A DNA stretch of 64,000 nucleotides from CAVQFB01 sp963711675. Lineage in GTDB: Bacteria > Acidobacteriota > Terriglobia > Terriglobales > Acidobacteriaceae. This document shows positions 1-8,478 of this stretch, piece after piece (the stretch's first letter is position 1; each line of letters opens with the position of its first letter). The notes beneath the pieces were generated by a model. That model ran no database searches. It worked only from the letters and a program-made list of their open reading frames with translations, and was not told the origin of the DNA. The DNA is taken from NCBI GenBank assembly GCA_963711675.1, contig CAVQFB010000011.1:558001-622000 (forward strand), in the 5' to 3' direction. Both the position numbers and the translations under genes were made by a program.

Positions 1-2027
1 GGATAGATCACAAGCTGTGGCGGCTTGGATTGGACTACGGCGAGAGCCCACTTGCCGTCGGCAGAAAGGTCCGCGGGCCATCCGTCCCCTAGGCGCACCA
101 CGGGGGAGCCGTCAGTTTTCCGCAGGCACACCGCGTAGTTGGTTCCGAGGCCGGTTTCGGCGAAGAGAAGCGTGTGCCCGTCCTGGGAGAGAGCGCGCGC
201 ATGCGAGGTGTTGAGCCAGGAGAGGTCGCGATCTTCTTTGTCGCCGGGATTATGGATCATCGCGGCATAGCGGTAGTCGATGCGGTTCGCGAGCCAGCGT
301 CCGTCACGAGACACGTCCTGGATATTTAGCCCGCCGGGCGACTGGTATGCGATGCGCCTCCTGCCGGTGAGTGTCACGCCGTACACAGTGTAGCTGCCGC
401 CGCTGAGGCTCGCGGAAAACAGAACCTCCTCACCGTTCGGCGACCAGGCGAGCCCCCGCTCGCTCCAGTAGCCATCCGAAAGCACGGTGTTGTTTCCGTC
501 GAGGTCGATTACGTTCACGGAGCCGCGATCATCCCACTTTCGGGGATGCTCGAAGTACGCGAGCCGATCCCCTCGCGGAGAGACGCGCACATCGCTCATA
601 TAGCCGCTGACTTCGCGGAGCACTTTGCCGATTGGATATTCGAGCCGGTCCTTCCCCCCGACCTCGCGGATGATGGCGAGCTGCGAGCCGTCGGGCGACC
701 AGTCGGCCTGCCGCACTCCCTCCTGGATCTCGCGCGGGGCGCCGCCGTCGAGGGGCATGCGCGCCAACGTGCCGGTGAAGAGCCGGTACCACAGGTACTT
801 TGCGTCAATCAGAACAGCGAGCTCACCCTTCGATGAGACTGCTAGCAGTTGCATGCCCGGCGGGCCGAGCGGTTTCGGCTCAGGATAGTCGGGCCGCACC
901 ATGAAGATCTGGGGACGGTTCCCCCAGATTGCCGCACTGTATACGACGGTCTCTTTGTCAGCGAATGCGGCCTGGAAAACGGCCTCGCGCCGGAAGTTCA
1001 ACTGGCGGAAGGCAATCGTCTCGGGACCATGCGTGGAGAGTGAAGTGCGCAGCAGCGCAGCCACTGCTACCGCCGCACAGAGGGCGGCAAGGATCCACGG
1101 GATCCACGCTATTCGCGGACGGATGATGCGCCGCGCGGCAGCCGCAATCGGCATTCCGACCTGCGACCCGCCCTCCGCGATCCAACGCAGTTCCTTGCAG
1201 AGATCGCCCGCCGACTGCCAGCGTGCATCCGGGTCTTTCGCGAGACAAACCCGGATGGTGCGTTCGAGCGCCGGCGGGGTGAGAGGCTGCAGCGTGCTGA
1301 TCGGCTCGGGATCTTTCACCAGGATGGCCGAGGCGACGCTGAAATCGCTCTGGCCCTGAAACGCCCTCCCGCCGGTCACCATTTCATACAGCACGGTGCC
1401 TAACGAGAAGATGTCACTGCGCGCGTCCACTTCTCCGCCTTCCACCTGCTCGGGCGACATGTAGGGAACAGTGCCGATGACGGCGCCTTCTCGCGTGACC
1501 GGAGCGGCTTGCGCCGCCGCATCCGTCAGCGTCGCTCCCCCAGTGAGCGGCGGCGCAGCTTTCGCCAAACCGAAATCGAGCAACTTGGTGCCGGACTTCG
1601 TCAGCATGATGTTGCCGGGCTTCAGATCGCGATGCGTGACGCCGTTGCGGTGCGCCTTGTCGAGGGCGCTGGAAAGCTGGATCCCGTACTCCAGCACCTC
1701 TGCCGTGGGCAGCGGCCCCTTTTCGAGGCGTTCCGACAGCGTCACGCCGTCCACGTATTCCATGACGATGAAGTCAACATCGTCCTGCCGGCCAATGTCG
1801 TAAAGCGTGCAGATGTGGGGATGGTTCAGGCAGGAGATCGCCTTGGCCTCGCGCTCGAAGCGCTGCCGGCGCATCACATCGTCGGAGAGATGGGAGGGAA
1901 GAATCTTGATGGCGACAGTACGGTCCAGACGCGTATCCCGCGCCTGATAGACCTCGCCCATCCCGCCCGCCCCCAGCGGCGCAATGATCTCGTAGGGGCC
2001 GAGCTTCGTGCCAGAGGTCAAGGCCAT
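1..2027 (-). CDS. Ser/Thr protein kinase with C-terminal beta-propeller (3' end outside window)
   Basis: Reading down from 2027 gives an uninterrupted frame to base 3, so the C-terminus lies outside the window. The N-terminus is a PknB-type kinase: glycine loop GAGGMGEVY (about residues 19-27), Lys41 in VAIK, HRDLKPGN (132-139) and DFG (151-153). Because an Arg precedes the catalytic Asp it is an RD kinase. Around residues 310-330 there is one hydrophobic segment. It is followed by an extracytoplasmic region with PD40/WD40-like words such as QADWSPDGSQLA and GLAWSPNGEEVLF. Predicted role: transmembrane kinase with a TolB-like sensor propeller, an architecture common in Acidobacteriota. Substrate and signal are unknown. 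The start is the ATG before the conserved ALTSGTKLGPYEI segment. Confidence 0.9.
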   Translation of the reverse strand, partial: MALTSGTKLGPYEIIAPLGAGGMGEVYQARDTRLDRTVAIKILPSHLSDDVMRRQRFEREAKAISCLNHPHICTLYDIGRQDDVDFIVMEYVDGVTLSERLEKGPLPTAEVLEYGIQLSSALDKAHRNGVTHRDLKPGNIMLTKSGTKLLDFGLAKAAPPLTGGATLTDAAAQAAPVTREGAVIGTVPYMSPEQVEGGEVDARSDIFSLGTVLYEMVTGGRAFQGQSDFSVASAILVKDPEPISTLQPLTPPALERTIRVCLAKDPDARWQSAGDLCKELRWIAEGGSQVGMPIAAAARRIIRPRIAWIPWILAALCAAVAVAALLRTSLSTHGPETIAFRQLNFRREAVFQAAFADKETVVYSAAIWGNRPQIFMVRPDYPEPKPLGPPGMQLLAVSSKGELAVLIDAKYLWYRLFTGTLARMPLDGGAPREIQEGVRQADWSPDGSQLAIIREVGGKDRLEYPIGKVLREVSGYMSDVRVSPRGDRLAYFEHPRKWDDRGSVNVIDLDGNNTVLSDGYWSERGLAWSPNGEEVLFSASLSGGSYTVYGVTLTGRRRIAYQSPGGLNIQDVSRDGRWLANRIDYRYAAMIHNPGDKEDRDLSWLNTSHARALSQDGHTLLFAETGLGTNYAVCLRKTDGSPVVRLGDGWPADLSADGKWALAVVQSKPPQLVIY

Positions 2028-2203
2028 GGATACGCGGATTATAGGCCCTCAAGAAGGACCCAACAAAATAATCAGTAGCTCTGAGAGACGGCCTGCGGAA
2101 ACCCGTCTGCCGGTTCGAGATTGGCTCGGGTGGTCCAGTCACGGTGGCGCTTGCAAGCCCTGCGCTATCATGATTGCGTTTCGCCGCGGTCGCGGAGGCC
2201 ATC

Positions 2204-2689
2204 ATGCTCGAATTCGAATTGGTACGGCTGGAGTTTCCTGCGGATACCAACATTATCGTGGGCCAGACTCATTTCATTAAGACCGTCGAAGACATGTACG
2301 AAGCGGTCGTGAATACAGTGCCTCACGCCAAGTTCGGGCTGGCGTTCAATGAAGCGTCTGGGCCGTGCCTTACGCGTGCGGAGGGGAACGATGATGGGTT
2401 GCGCACCGCCGCGATCAGCAACGCGCAAAGGCTGGGCGCAGGACACGTGTTCGTGCTGATTTTGCGCGATGCCTATCCCATCAACCTGCTGAATGTCGTG
2501 CTGAACGTTCCCGAGGTTTGTTCAATTTTTTGCGCGACCGCCAACCCGGTGGAGGTGATCATCGCAAAAAGTGAGCAGGGACGCGGCGTGATGGGCGTGA
2601 TCGATGGCAGTTCGCCGAAGGGAGTCGAGGGGCCCGCGGACGTTGCGACGCGCAAAGATTTTCTGCGCAAGATCGGGTACAAGCGATAG
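2204..2689 (+). CDS. Adenosine-specific kinase family protein (DUF355)
   Basis: A 161-residue protein of the small Adenosine_kin/DUF355 family, recognised from VGQTHFIKTVEDMYEA near the start, the glycine-rich GLAFNEASG and the C-terminal GVIDGSSPKGVEG. Archaeal members of the family have been described as adenosine-specific kinases or adenosine-binding proteins. Whether this one phosphorylates adenosine cannot be seen from sequence. An in-frame ATG exists at 2174, but a GGAGG ends about 8 bases before the ATG at 2204, and the family begins at LEFELV, so 2204 is chosen. It is transcribed divergently from the kinase at 1-2027, with about 175 bases between them. Confidence 0.85.
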   Translation: MLEFELVRLEFPADTNIIVGQTHFIKTVEDMYEAVVNTVPHAKFGLAFNEASGPCLTRAEGNDDGLRTAAISNAQRLGAGHVFVLILRDAYPINLLNVVLNVPEVCSIFCATANPVEVIIAKSEQGRGVMGVIDGSSPKGVEGPADVATRKDFLRKIGYKR

Positions 2690-2767
2690 TGGGGTGAGGT
2701 GGCGGGATTGTTTTGGGAGAGAACTCCCTGCTTTGCCGGTTTGAGCCGTCGGCCGATACTGGCTCTT

Positions 2768-2835
2768 TCGACTGCGCGGCGGAATGCGCCACGCGAATTC
2801 CCCTGCATCGCTCAAGATGACAATGGGAAGGGAAC
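2768..2835. repeat. Dispersed intergenic repeat-like sequence (GTCATC...GCGA type)
   Basis: Read on the minus strand this gap carries TTGTCATCTTGAGCGATGC followed by GGGGAATTCGCG. It resembles the GTCATTCCGAG/GTCATCCCGA words also seen in the gaps near 29.6, 46.8, 59.3, 60.2 and 62.0 kb. No ORF with coding character lies here. Confidence 0.4.
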
Positions 2836-2870
2836 GTGGGCCCAGTCTAGAAGCTATGACGGTCTTCTGA

Positions 2871-3362
2871 TCAAACCTCCCTCTTAACGGTGGCCCTCGC
2901 GTTCTTTTGCAACTCCTCCAGAAACTCGACCGCCGACCGTTGCTTGTTCTCGTCCACATCCCCGAGCAAACCGTGGACGAAGTCCTCCACCGGCTGATCG
3001 AGTTTCTTCAGCAACACGAGTCCCGAGTGCGTGATGGTGGCAAAGATCTTTCTGCGATCTTCTTTACCCCTGCTACGGGCAATCAGTGCCCTGGCTTCGA
3101 GGCGATCCAATAGCCGAGTGACGTCGGGGTCACGGTTGATCATGCGCTCACCGACCTTCGAGCAGGCCAGCCCGTCTTCCCCGGCGCCACGCAGGATGCG
3201 CAGCGCGTTGTACTGCGTAGGCGAGAGTCCATAGGGCTTCAAAAGGTCAGCGACCGAGGCCTGAAGGTCGTCTGCCGTGCGCAGCACGGCCAGGTACGCT
3301 GTCTCCGCCAGGCCCGGCGGCAGTCCTTTCCACAGGTTCTCGGCGTGGGATCGGTCTGGCAT
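2871..3362 (-). CDS. MarR family transcriptional regulator
   Basis: A 163-residue MarR-type winged-helix protein. The region around residues 45-105 holds the DNA-binding core: LSPTQYNALRIL, then the recognition helix and wing RDPDVTRLLDRLEARALIARSRGKEDRRK. The family usually acts as a dimeric repressor that releases DNA on binding small phenolics or after oxidation. No obvious redox Cys pair is present, so ligand control is more likely. It is divergent from the BON-domain gene. A 20-base near-perfect palindrome lies just upstream of its start, which suggests autoregulation. The start ATG at 3362 gives the family's normal length. Confidence 0.92.
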   Translation of the reverse strand: MPDRSHAENLWKGLPPGLAETAYLAVLRTADDLQASVADLLKPYGLSPTQYNALRILRGAGEDGLACSKVGERMINRDPDVTRLLDRLEARALIARSRGKEDRRKIFATITHSGLVLLKKLDQPVEDFVHGLLGDVDENKQRSAVEFLEELQKNARATVKREV

Positions 3363-3373
3363 CCTCGGTCATA

Positions 3374-3393
3374 ATACTCGTTATAACGAATAT
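3374..3393. promoter_or_regulatory. Palindromic MarR operator candidate
   Basis: ATACTCGTTATAACGAATAT is an inverted repeat with a perfect 12-base core (TCGTTATAACGA) and one mismatched outer pair. It sits 11 bases upstream of the marR start, the expected place for autorepression. The binding protein is inferred from position only. Confidence 0.6.
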
Positions 3394-3481
3394 TTCGCAA
3401 GGATCGACTAACCTATTGCCCAGCAGTCAGATACACGAGCATGAATTCTTCCTCCAGAATTTTGTCGCCTTTAAGCATCCT

Positions 3482-3534
3482 TTGTGAAAAGACCCACATC
3501 CAATAATTAACTAACCGGTTAATCAATTAACCGG
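3482..3534 (+). promoter_or_regulatory. Promoter-like region and CCGGTTAA inverted repeat before the BON gene
   Basis: A possible -35 TTGTGA (3482-3487) and -10 TAATTA (3504-3509) are 16 bases apart. Just downstream, CCGGTTAA (3515-3522) and TTAACCGG (3527-3534) form an 8-base inverted repeat with a 4-base spacer ending at the ribosome-binding purines. It could be an operator or a 5' UTR hairpin controlling translation. No known factor is recognised. Confidence 0.4.
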
Positions 3535-3552
3535 GAGAGGATGGTAAATCAT

Positions 3553-4326
3553 ATGAAACGTACATTCAGCATTCTTGCTTCTCTTCTTTTGGTAGGAGTA
3601 CTCACTACGGGCGCAATCGCCCAAACCGCGAGCAGCGCGCGCTATGACGTTGCGATACAGCAGAAGGTTTCACAGAAACTGCAGGATAAGTCGGATTTTC
3701 AGGGCGTGAAGTCCAGTGTGGAGGACGGCATCGTGACCCTGACGGGCACGGTCGACCTGTATCAGGACAAACTGGACGCCACCAAGCAGATCCGCAAAGT
3801 TCAGAACGTGCAGGGCGTACGCAACCTGATCGAAGTTGCGGGAACGAACGTGCCGGATCAGGAACTGCATGAGCGGATCGCCAAGAAGCTGTACTACGAG
3901 CGGGTCGGCTATTACGACAACGCGTTCAACTACTTCACGCTGGGAGTGAACAACGGCGTAGTGACGATTGGCGGCGAAACTTATAACGACGTGGCTCGCA
4001 ACGATGCCATGGCTACGATTCAGCGTATGCCGGGCGTCAAGGATGTCATCAACGAAGTGAAGGTTTCACCGGTTTCGATCTTCGATGACAACATCCGGGT
4101 CCGTGCCGCACGTGCGATTTATCGCGATCCGGCGCTGGGCAAGTATTCGATCGATCCGGCCCGGCCGATTCGCATCATCGTGAACAATGGCCACGTCAGC
4201 CTGTACGGTACGGTGATCAGCGAGATGGACAAGACCGTCGCCGGGATTCGAGTGAATCAGATACCGGGCGCGTTCAGCGTTCAGAACAACCTGATCGTTG
4301 AGAGTGACGCTCACAGCGGCATGTAA
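3553..4326 (+). CDS. Secreted protein with three BON domains
   Basis: The protein begins with a signal peptide (KRTFSILASLLLVGVL, cleavage near AIAQ) and then has three BON units, at about residues 30-100, 105-175 and 180-255. Each shows the hydrophobic-Gly pattern VxxGIVTLTGTV, VNNGVVTIGGET or VNNGHVSLYGTV. BON domains in OsmY-like proteins act in the periplasm, probably in phospholipid or envelope interactions under stress. An ATG at 3541 abuts the GGGAGAGG, leaving no spacing. The ATG at 3553 leaves 12 bases and starts at the signal peptide, so it is preferred. A strong terminator follows the stop. Confidence 0.88.
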   Translation: MKRTFSILASLLLVGVLTTGAIAQTASSARYDVAIQQKVSQKLQDKSDFQGVKSSVEDGIVTLTGTVDLYQDKLDATKQIRKVQNVQGVRNLIEVAGTNVPDQELHERIAKKLYYERVGYYDNAFNYFTLGVNNGVVTIGGETYNDVARNDAMATIQRMPGVKDVINEVKVSPVSIFDDNIRVRAARAIYRDPALGKYSIDPARPIRIIVNNGHVSLYGTVISEMDKTVAGIRVNQIPGAFSVQNNLIVESDAHSGM

Positions 4327-4350
4327 GGCAACTCTCTCTCCTCCCTCAGA

Positions 4351-4380
4351 AGGCACGGCTTCGGCCGTGCCTGTTTTTTT
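4351..4380 (+). terminator. Rho-independent terminator
   Basis: A nine-pair stem AGGCACGGC / GCCGTGCCT with a TTCG tetraloop is followed by GTTTTTTT. It lies 25 bases after the BON gene stop. Confidence 0.9.
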
Positions 4381-4417
4381 GGAGAGCAATCTTGGCGGGG
4401 ACTGCTTGTCAGCCTGC

Positions 4418-5233
4418 TTACAGGCGGTTGATCAGCGACGCGACGTATCCCGCGCCGAAACCGTTGTCGATATTGACGACGCTTACATTGGAAGCGCACG
4501 AGTTCATCATGCCCAGCAGTGCCGCGAGACCTTTGAAGGCTGACCCGTAACCTACACTGGTGGGAACGGCGATCACCGGCACACCGACCAGTCCGCCAAC
4601 AACACTCGGCAGAGCGCCTTCCATGCCCGCGCAAACGATCACCACCCGCGCTTTGCTCAGGGTCGCACGATTTGCCAGCAGGCGGTGAATGCCCGCGACA
4701 CCGACGTCATAGAGGTGCTGAACTTCGTTGCCCATCAGTTCGGCGGTTACGACCGCTTCTTCGGCGACGGGGATGTCGCTGGTGCCGGCCGAAACGACTG
4801 CTATGGTTCCCTTCCCATAGATTTTCTGATCGGAGTGCAGCACGATGGCTCGCGCCAGGGGGCGATATTCGGCCTTCCGCACCTTCTTCTTCACGGCCTT
4901 GTATTGCGCTTCGGTGGAGCGAGTGGCGAGCACGTTGCCTCCGTGCTTCGCCAGTTGCGCGAATATTTGGGCTACCTGCCGCGGCGTCTTGCCCTCTCCA
5001 AAGATGACCTCGGGCATACCCATGCGCAGTGCTCGGTGGTGATCCACTTTGGCGAATCCCAGGTCTTCGAAAGGCATGTGCCGCAAGCGAGCCACCGCCT
5101 CATCGGGCGAGAGGGCGCCTCGCAGGACCTGCTGAAAGAGTTTGTGCAGCGATTCAGCGTTCACAAGTCGCGCCCGAAGGGGCTTCTGCGGGCGGGATAC
5201 TAGGGTAGCACCTTGGTCGCGCCAGCGGGGCAA
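4418..5233 (-). CDS. larB: LarB, nickel-pincer cofactor biosynthesis carboxylase/hydrolase
   Basis: The C-terminal half is a PurE-like AIR-carboxylase fold (about residues 125-270) with TIAVVSAGTSDIPVAEEA, VIVCAGMEGALPSVVGGL and VPVIAVPTSVGYG. The N-terminal half has the LarB-type FGEGKTPRQV segment. LarB carboxylates and cleaves nicotinic acid adenine dinucleotide in the first step of the nickel-pincer cofactor of lactate racemase and relatives. LarC and LarE are not in this window, so the pathway must be completed elsewhere if it exists. The ATG at 5233 gives 271 residues. A GTG at 5164 (VNAESLHK) would give a start closer to conserved sequence, and neither has a clear ribosome-binding site. 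Confidence 0.85.
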   Translation of the reverse strand: MPRWRDQGATLVSRPQKPLRARLVNAESLHKLFQQVLRGALSPDEAVARLRHMPFEDLGFAKVDHHRALRMGMPEVIFGEGKTPRQVAQIFAQLAKHGGNVLATRSTEAQYKAVKKKVRKAEYRPLARAIVLHSDQKIYGKGTIAVVSAGTSDIPVAEEAVVTAELMGNEVQHLYDVGVAGIHRLLANRATLSKARVVIVCAGMEGALPSVVGGLVGVPVIAVPTSVGYGSAFKGLAALLGMMNSCASNVSVVNIDNGFGAGYVASLINRL

Positions 5234-5460
5234 TGGCGGTTACGCACCCGGATGGCGCGCGGTTTCATGTGCCGATAGACCAGTTGTTACCGCGGCAGAT
5301 AGTACATAACTTTGGTCGTAGACCTTCGTGCCGTGGTTGTGCTTGACATGCGGCCAAAGCGGGAGCGAAACTCCGACAAAGCCTCTTAAAGGTCGCTGGC
5401 GATACAACCACGGGGAGAGGACTATCTTCCAACGATTGCCCTGCGAGGCCGGGTTCTTAT

Positions 5461-6864
5461 ATGGAGCGTTACACGATCGTCGAGCCAGGTAAGGCCCGCA
5501 CAGCGGGGGAGGGCGCTCAGCCCGCTCCGATGCCGTGGCCGACCGAGGCTGCTCCGATGATGGAGGTTAGCGCGCCGGTTCTTGCCAGCGACGATCAACC
5601 TCCGATCAAAGTCGCTCCTCAGGCGGACCAGGCTTCCGGTCGCGATACAGCCTTTCCAACTTTGCAATTTCCCGGCGAGGACGGTGGAAAATCCTTGGCC
5701 GATATGGCGCAGCGCGACTTTGACGCCACGCTTCGGCTTCTGGCGGAGCGCGCGCAATACATCACGGAGGCGACCGGGGCTGCGATTGCGCTTTGCGAAG
5801 ACGACGACATGGTCTGCCGCGCGAGCGCCGGGTCTTCGGCTCCGGAGATGGGAGCGACCCTGCAAGTCGATTCCGGGTTGACCGGTGAGAGCGTCCATAC
5901 CCGAAAGATTCTTTACTGCGAGGATGCGGAGACCGACGCCCGCGTGAACCGCGAGAGTTGCCAGGCACTGGGCATTGCTTCGGTGGTTGTGATGCCGCTC
6001 TTGCGCGAGCAGGAAGTCAGCGGCTTGTTTGAATTGTTTTCCGACAAGCCCCACGCTTTCACGCCGCGAGACATCGCTGCTCTCGAAAGACTGGGAGAGA
6101 TGGTTCAGGTCGCACTCGACCATGCGCAGGCGGCTCGCTTGGCTCCGCAAGCGCTGGCTCCGACTGCCGAAACGCAGATCGAACCAACCTTAAGCGCTGC
6201 GCCGAGCTTGAAGACTGCCAGCCTAGCCGGAGCACCGAAGACAATTAGCGCTGATTCTGCGAAAGCCGCAGCGAGCGCAACTTCGCCCGTCTCAGGAGCG
6301 GAGCCACCGGCAGTGACGCGTAGCGACGCTGAGGAACAGGCGAACAAGACTGCTCCCAGTGTCGCGCCGACGCAGCCCGCGCCCATCGCCACTGCGGTCA
6401 CGAGCAAAGTAATAAACGAACTCGCAACCACGGCTCCGGTCACGAGTAAGGTGAAAGCGAAAGCCGAACCTGCAGCCGCCGCGAGCGATCGATTCAGCGA
6501 GCTCAAAGCTTCTTTGTTTGAGTCTCCGGCAGAAGCTGCGGCAGTAAAACCCATCGCAGAGCCTGCGGTCACGCCGAGCGTTCGACCCGCAGAGCTCTCG
6601 ACCATTCGCAAGTGCGCGAAGTGCGGCTTCCCGATCTCTGGTGGACGAACGCTGTGCCTCGATTGCGAGCCGAAAATCGCGAAAGCAACCGCAAGCGGAT
6701 CGACTGCCGCGAGCGCGACCGGTGCGGAATCTCTCGCGTCGACATCTGTTGTTCAGAAAACTGACACGGGAGGCAAATCTTTCTTGCGCAATCCGTACGT
6801 GATCGCGGCTCTGTTGATGACGATCATGCTCGCGGTTGCGTTCTGGTTCTGGCATTCTTCTTAA
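5461..6864 (+). CDS. GAF-domain protein with zinc ribbon and C-terminal membrane anchor
   Basis: Residues about 75-220 form a GAF domain (ITEATGAAIALCEDDDMVCRA, DSGLTGESV, VVVMPLLREQEVSGLFELFS). A long Ala/Thr/Pro-rich low-complexity linker follows to about residue 380. Next comes a zinc ribbon with two CxxC pairs (CAKCGFPISGGRTLCLDC). A single hydrophobic helix ends the protein (YVIAALLMTIMLAVAFWFW). It is therefore a tail-anchored cytoplasmic small-molecule or redox sensor. No output domain is visible, so signalling must pass to a partner. The ATG at 5461 is the first start codon after an in-frame stop, although no good ribosome-binding site precedes it. Confidence 0.82.
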   Translation: MERYTIVEPGKARTAGEGAQPAPMPWPTEAAPMMEVSAPVLASDDQPPIKVAPQADQASGRDTAFPTLQFPGEDGGKSLADMAQRDFDATLRLLAERAQYITEATGAAIALCEDDDMVCRASAGSSAPEMGATLQVDSGLTGESVHTRKILYCEDAETDARVNRESCQALGIASVVVMPLLREQEVSGLFELFSDKPHAFTPRDIAALERLGEMVQVALDHAQAARLAPQALAPTAETQIEPTLSAAPSLKTASLAGAPKTISADSAKAAASATSPVSGAEPPAVTRSDAEEQANKTAPSVAPTQPAPIATAVTSKVINELATTAPVTSKVKAKAEPAAAASDRFSELKASLFESPAEAAAVKPIAEPAVTPSVRPAELSTIRKCAKCGFPISGGRTLCLDCEPKIAKATASGSTAASATGAESLASTSVVQKTDTGGKSFLRNPYVIAALLMTIMLAVAFWFWHSS

Positions 6865-6912
6865 TCTGCGCCTCACGAATCCCTGTGATTTAACTGCCTG
6901 GGTTCTTCTTCC

Positions 6913-6940
6913 TTGACAAAAACTTTGTGTCTGCATAAAG
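6913..6940 (+). promoter_or_regulatory. Sigma70-like promoter for the small coiled-coil gene
   Basis: A perfect -35 TTGACA (6913-6918) is followed after 15-16 bases by CATAAA/ATAAAG. The next gene starts about 40 bases downstream. Confidence 0.45.
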
Positions 6941-6980
6941 TTCGATCATCTGCTCCACTTGAAACGTCAGGTGCCAACGT

Positions 6981-7235
6981 ATGAAGAATGTGTACGAAGT
7001 TCTGCGACAGAAAGAACTCGAACTGGCAAGGTTGGAGAAAGAAGTCGAAGCGCTCCGCGTTGCCGCGCCACTGCTTTCCGATGATGGCAAGGATGCCATT
7101 GAAACACCGAAGCCGACACTGGCCGCTACCGGCACACAACAGCCGATCCGGATTCCGCAAGCCGCAGCCGTAAACGCTACGCCGACACCGGCGCGAACGG
7201 CGGGTTGGGAAGATACAGCCAAGCGCTGGCCGTAA
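6981..7235 (+). CDS. Small coiled-coil protein, unknown function
   Basis: An 84-residue protein with an N-terminal amphipathic helix (NVYEVLRQKELELARLEKEV) that should form a coiled coil, followed by a Pro/Ala/Thr-rich tail without order. Similar short proteins starting MKNVYEVLRQKE recur in Acidobacteriota from memory, but no function is known to me. It has its own promoter-like sequence and a terminator, so it is probably a single-gene unit. It lies directly after the GAF/zinc-ribbon gene, which makes a partnership possible but unproven. Confidence 0.7.
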   Translation: MKNVYEVLRQKELELARLEKEVEALRVAAPLLSDDGKDAIETPKPTLAATGTQQPIRIPQAAAVNATPTPARTAGWEDTAKRWP

Positions 7236-7295
7236 GCAGCGCCTCACGACGTATTGTCGCCAACCAGTCGCCCACAGCGGCTCGAACCGATTTTG

Positions 7296-7324
7296 AAAGC
7301 CTGGGACATGCTCCCGGGCTTTTG
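7296..7324 (+). terminator. Rho-independent terminator
   Basis: AAAGCCTGGGA pairs with TCCCGGGCTTT (one G-T pair) around a five-base loop and is followed by T residues. It lies 60 bases after the small coiled-coil gene. Confidence 0.75.
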
Positions 7325-7517
7325 TGTTTAGTAGCCTCTCTTTTTCTCAGGTTGGCTCCCGGTCGCGGCTCTGTCCTATGGCGCGGAACGCTGGACGGCT
7401 TCGGGCCCAAGCCTTCGGTGATATACTTGGCCAAAATTTTATCAATCAGGCGCCACCGTCGTTCTGTCTCCCGTCACGCATTAGGGTTGTTGTTCTGGCA
7501 TGTGGAAGGCCCGGCGG

Positions 7518-8396
7518 ATGAGCACTGCAATAGCGCCACGATTGTCGCGAGTTCCCGTGATACTGCGAAGCTTTCCCCGCTATAAGCTCGCGGTCCCCCT
7601 CGACATCATTGTCTTGCGCTCGGGTGTGGCGGACCGCATTCCGGGGCGATCCATCGATCTCGGCGCCGGTGGCGTGGGCGTGATGGCGGCCGGGGAATTC
7701 CATCCGGGCGAGATCGTCGGGGTCGAGTTCCAGCCGGTGGAGATTGGCCCGCCGCTTCGCGCGCACGCCGTAGTCCGCTACCAGCTGACTCTGGGCTGCG
7801 GCCTGCAATTTCTTCGTCTTTCTCCCGAACAACAAGAGGTCGTCCAATACTGGCTGGCGCGCGGCGAAGAAGTCATCTTGCCGCCACAATTCACCCGCAG
7901 GCCACCAGAGTTGCGGGAAGTATCCGCCCAGGCCGGATCGCGGTCCGGGAAATCAGCGGCCCGTTTGCGAAAGGTTTTCAATCTGCGGGCGCTCGCGGTA
8001 CTTGTCTTGGTATTGGCCGCAACGGCCCTGTTGGGATGGTGGCGCTGGCAGCGCGGCTGGGAGGAACTGGAGTCGCACCTTCCCGGCCAAAGCGCGGAAA
8101 TTCAGCCGAGCGTCCGGCTGGGTGCGGGGATGATCGCACCCAGGCTGGTACACCAGGTGCAGCCTGACTATCCCGACACGGCGCGGCAGGCGGGAGTGGA
8201 AGGGACTGTGCTTCTCGATGCCGTGATTGCGCCTGACGGCACGGTGAACCGGCTCAACGTGATCAGCGGTCCGGAAGTCTTAGTTCCGGCGGCTACCGAT
8301 GCCGTGCGCTGGTGGCGCTATGAACCTTACCTCATCGATGGCAAGCCCGCCGCGGTCGAGACTACGGTCGCGGTGGATTTCCGGCTAGCCCAGTAG
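7518..8396 (+). CDS. PilZ domain - membrane helix - TonB C-terminal fusion protein
   Basis: The N-terminus is PilZ-like: basic FPRYKLAVPL, then SIDLGAGGVGV in the place of the [DN]xSxxG motif. This could bind cyclic di-GMP, though the motif is imperfect. One transmembrane helix lies at about residues 155-175 (LAVLVLVLAATALLGWW). The periplasmic end is a TonB_C domain with the typical VQPDYPDTARQAGVEGTVLLDAVI and AVRWWRYEPYLIDGKP. The fusion suggests that a cytoplasmic second messenger or surface signal is coupled to an envelope contact. A GGAAGG eight bases upstream selects ATG 7518 over ATG 7500. Confidence 0.85.
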   Translation: MSTAIAPRLSRVPVILRSFPRYKLAVPLDIIVLRSGVADRIPGRSIDLGAGGVGVMAAGEFHPGEIVGVEFQPVEIGPPLRAHAVVRYQLTLGCGLQFLRLSPEQQEVVQYWLARGEEVILPPQFTRRPPELREVSAQAGSRSGKSAARLRKVFNLRALAVLVLVLAATALLGWWRWQRGWEELESHLPGQSAEIQPSVRLGAGMIAPRLVHQVQPDYPDTARQAGVEGTVLLDAVIAPDGTVNRLNVISGPEVLVPAATDAVRWWRYEPYLIDGKPAAVETTVAVDFRLAQ

Positions 8397-8478
8397 CGAT
8401 CTTAGGAGAATGAGTATTCCTATCGGCTGGCGCGGTGCCGGCAGGTTTCAGGGTTTGCGCGTATTACACATGTCGCAT

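Noticed and set aside
1774..2253. A 159-residue minus-strand ORF overlapping the kinase start
   Set aside because: It is out of frame with the kinase and has no family features. The kinase frame explains this DNA.
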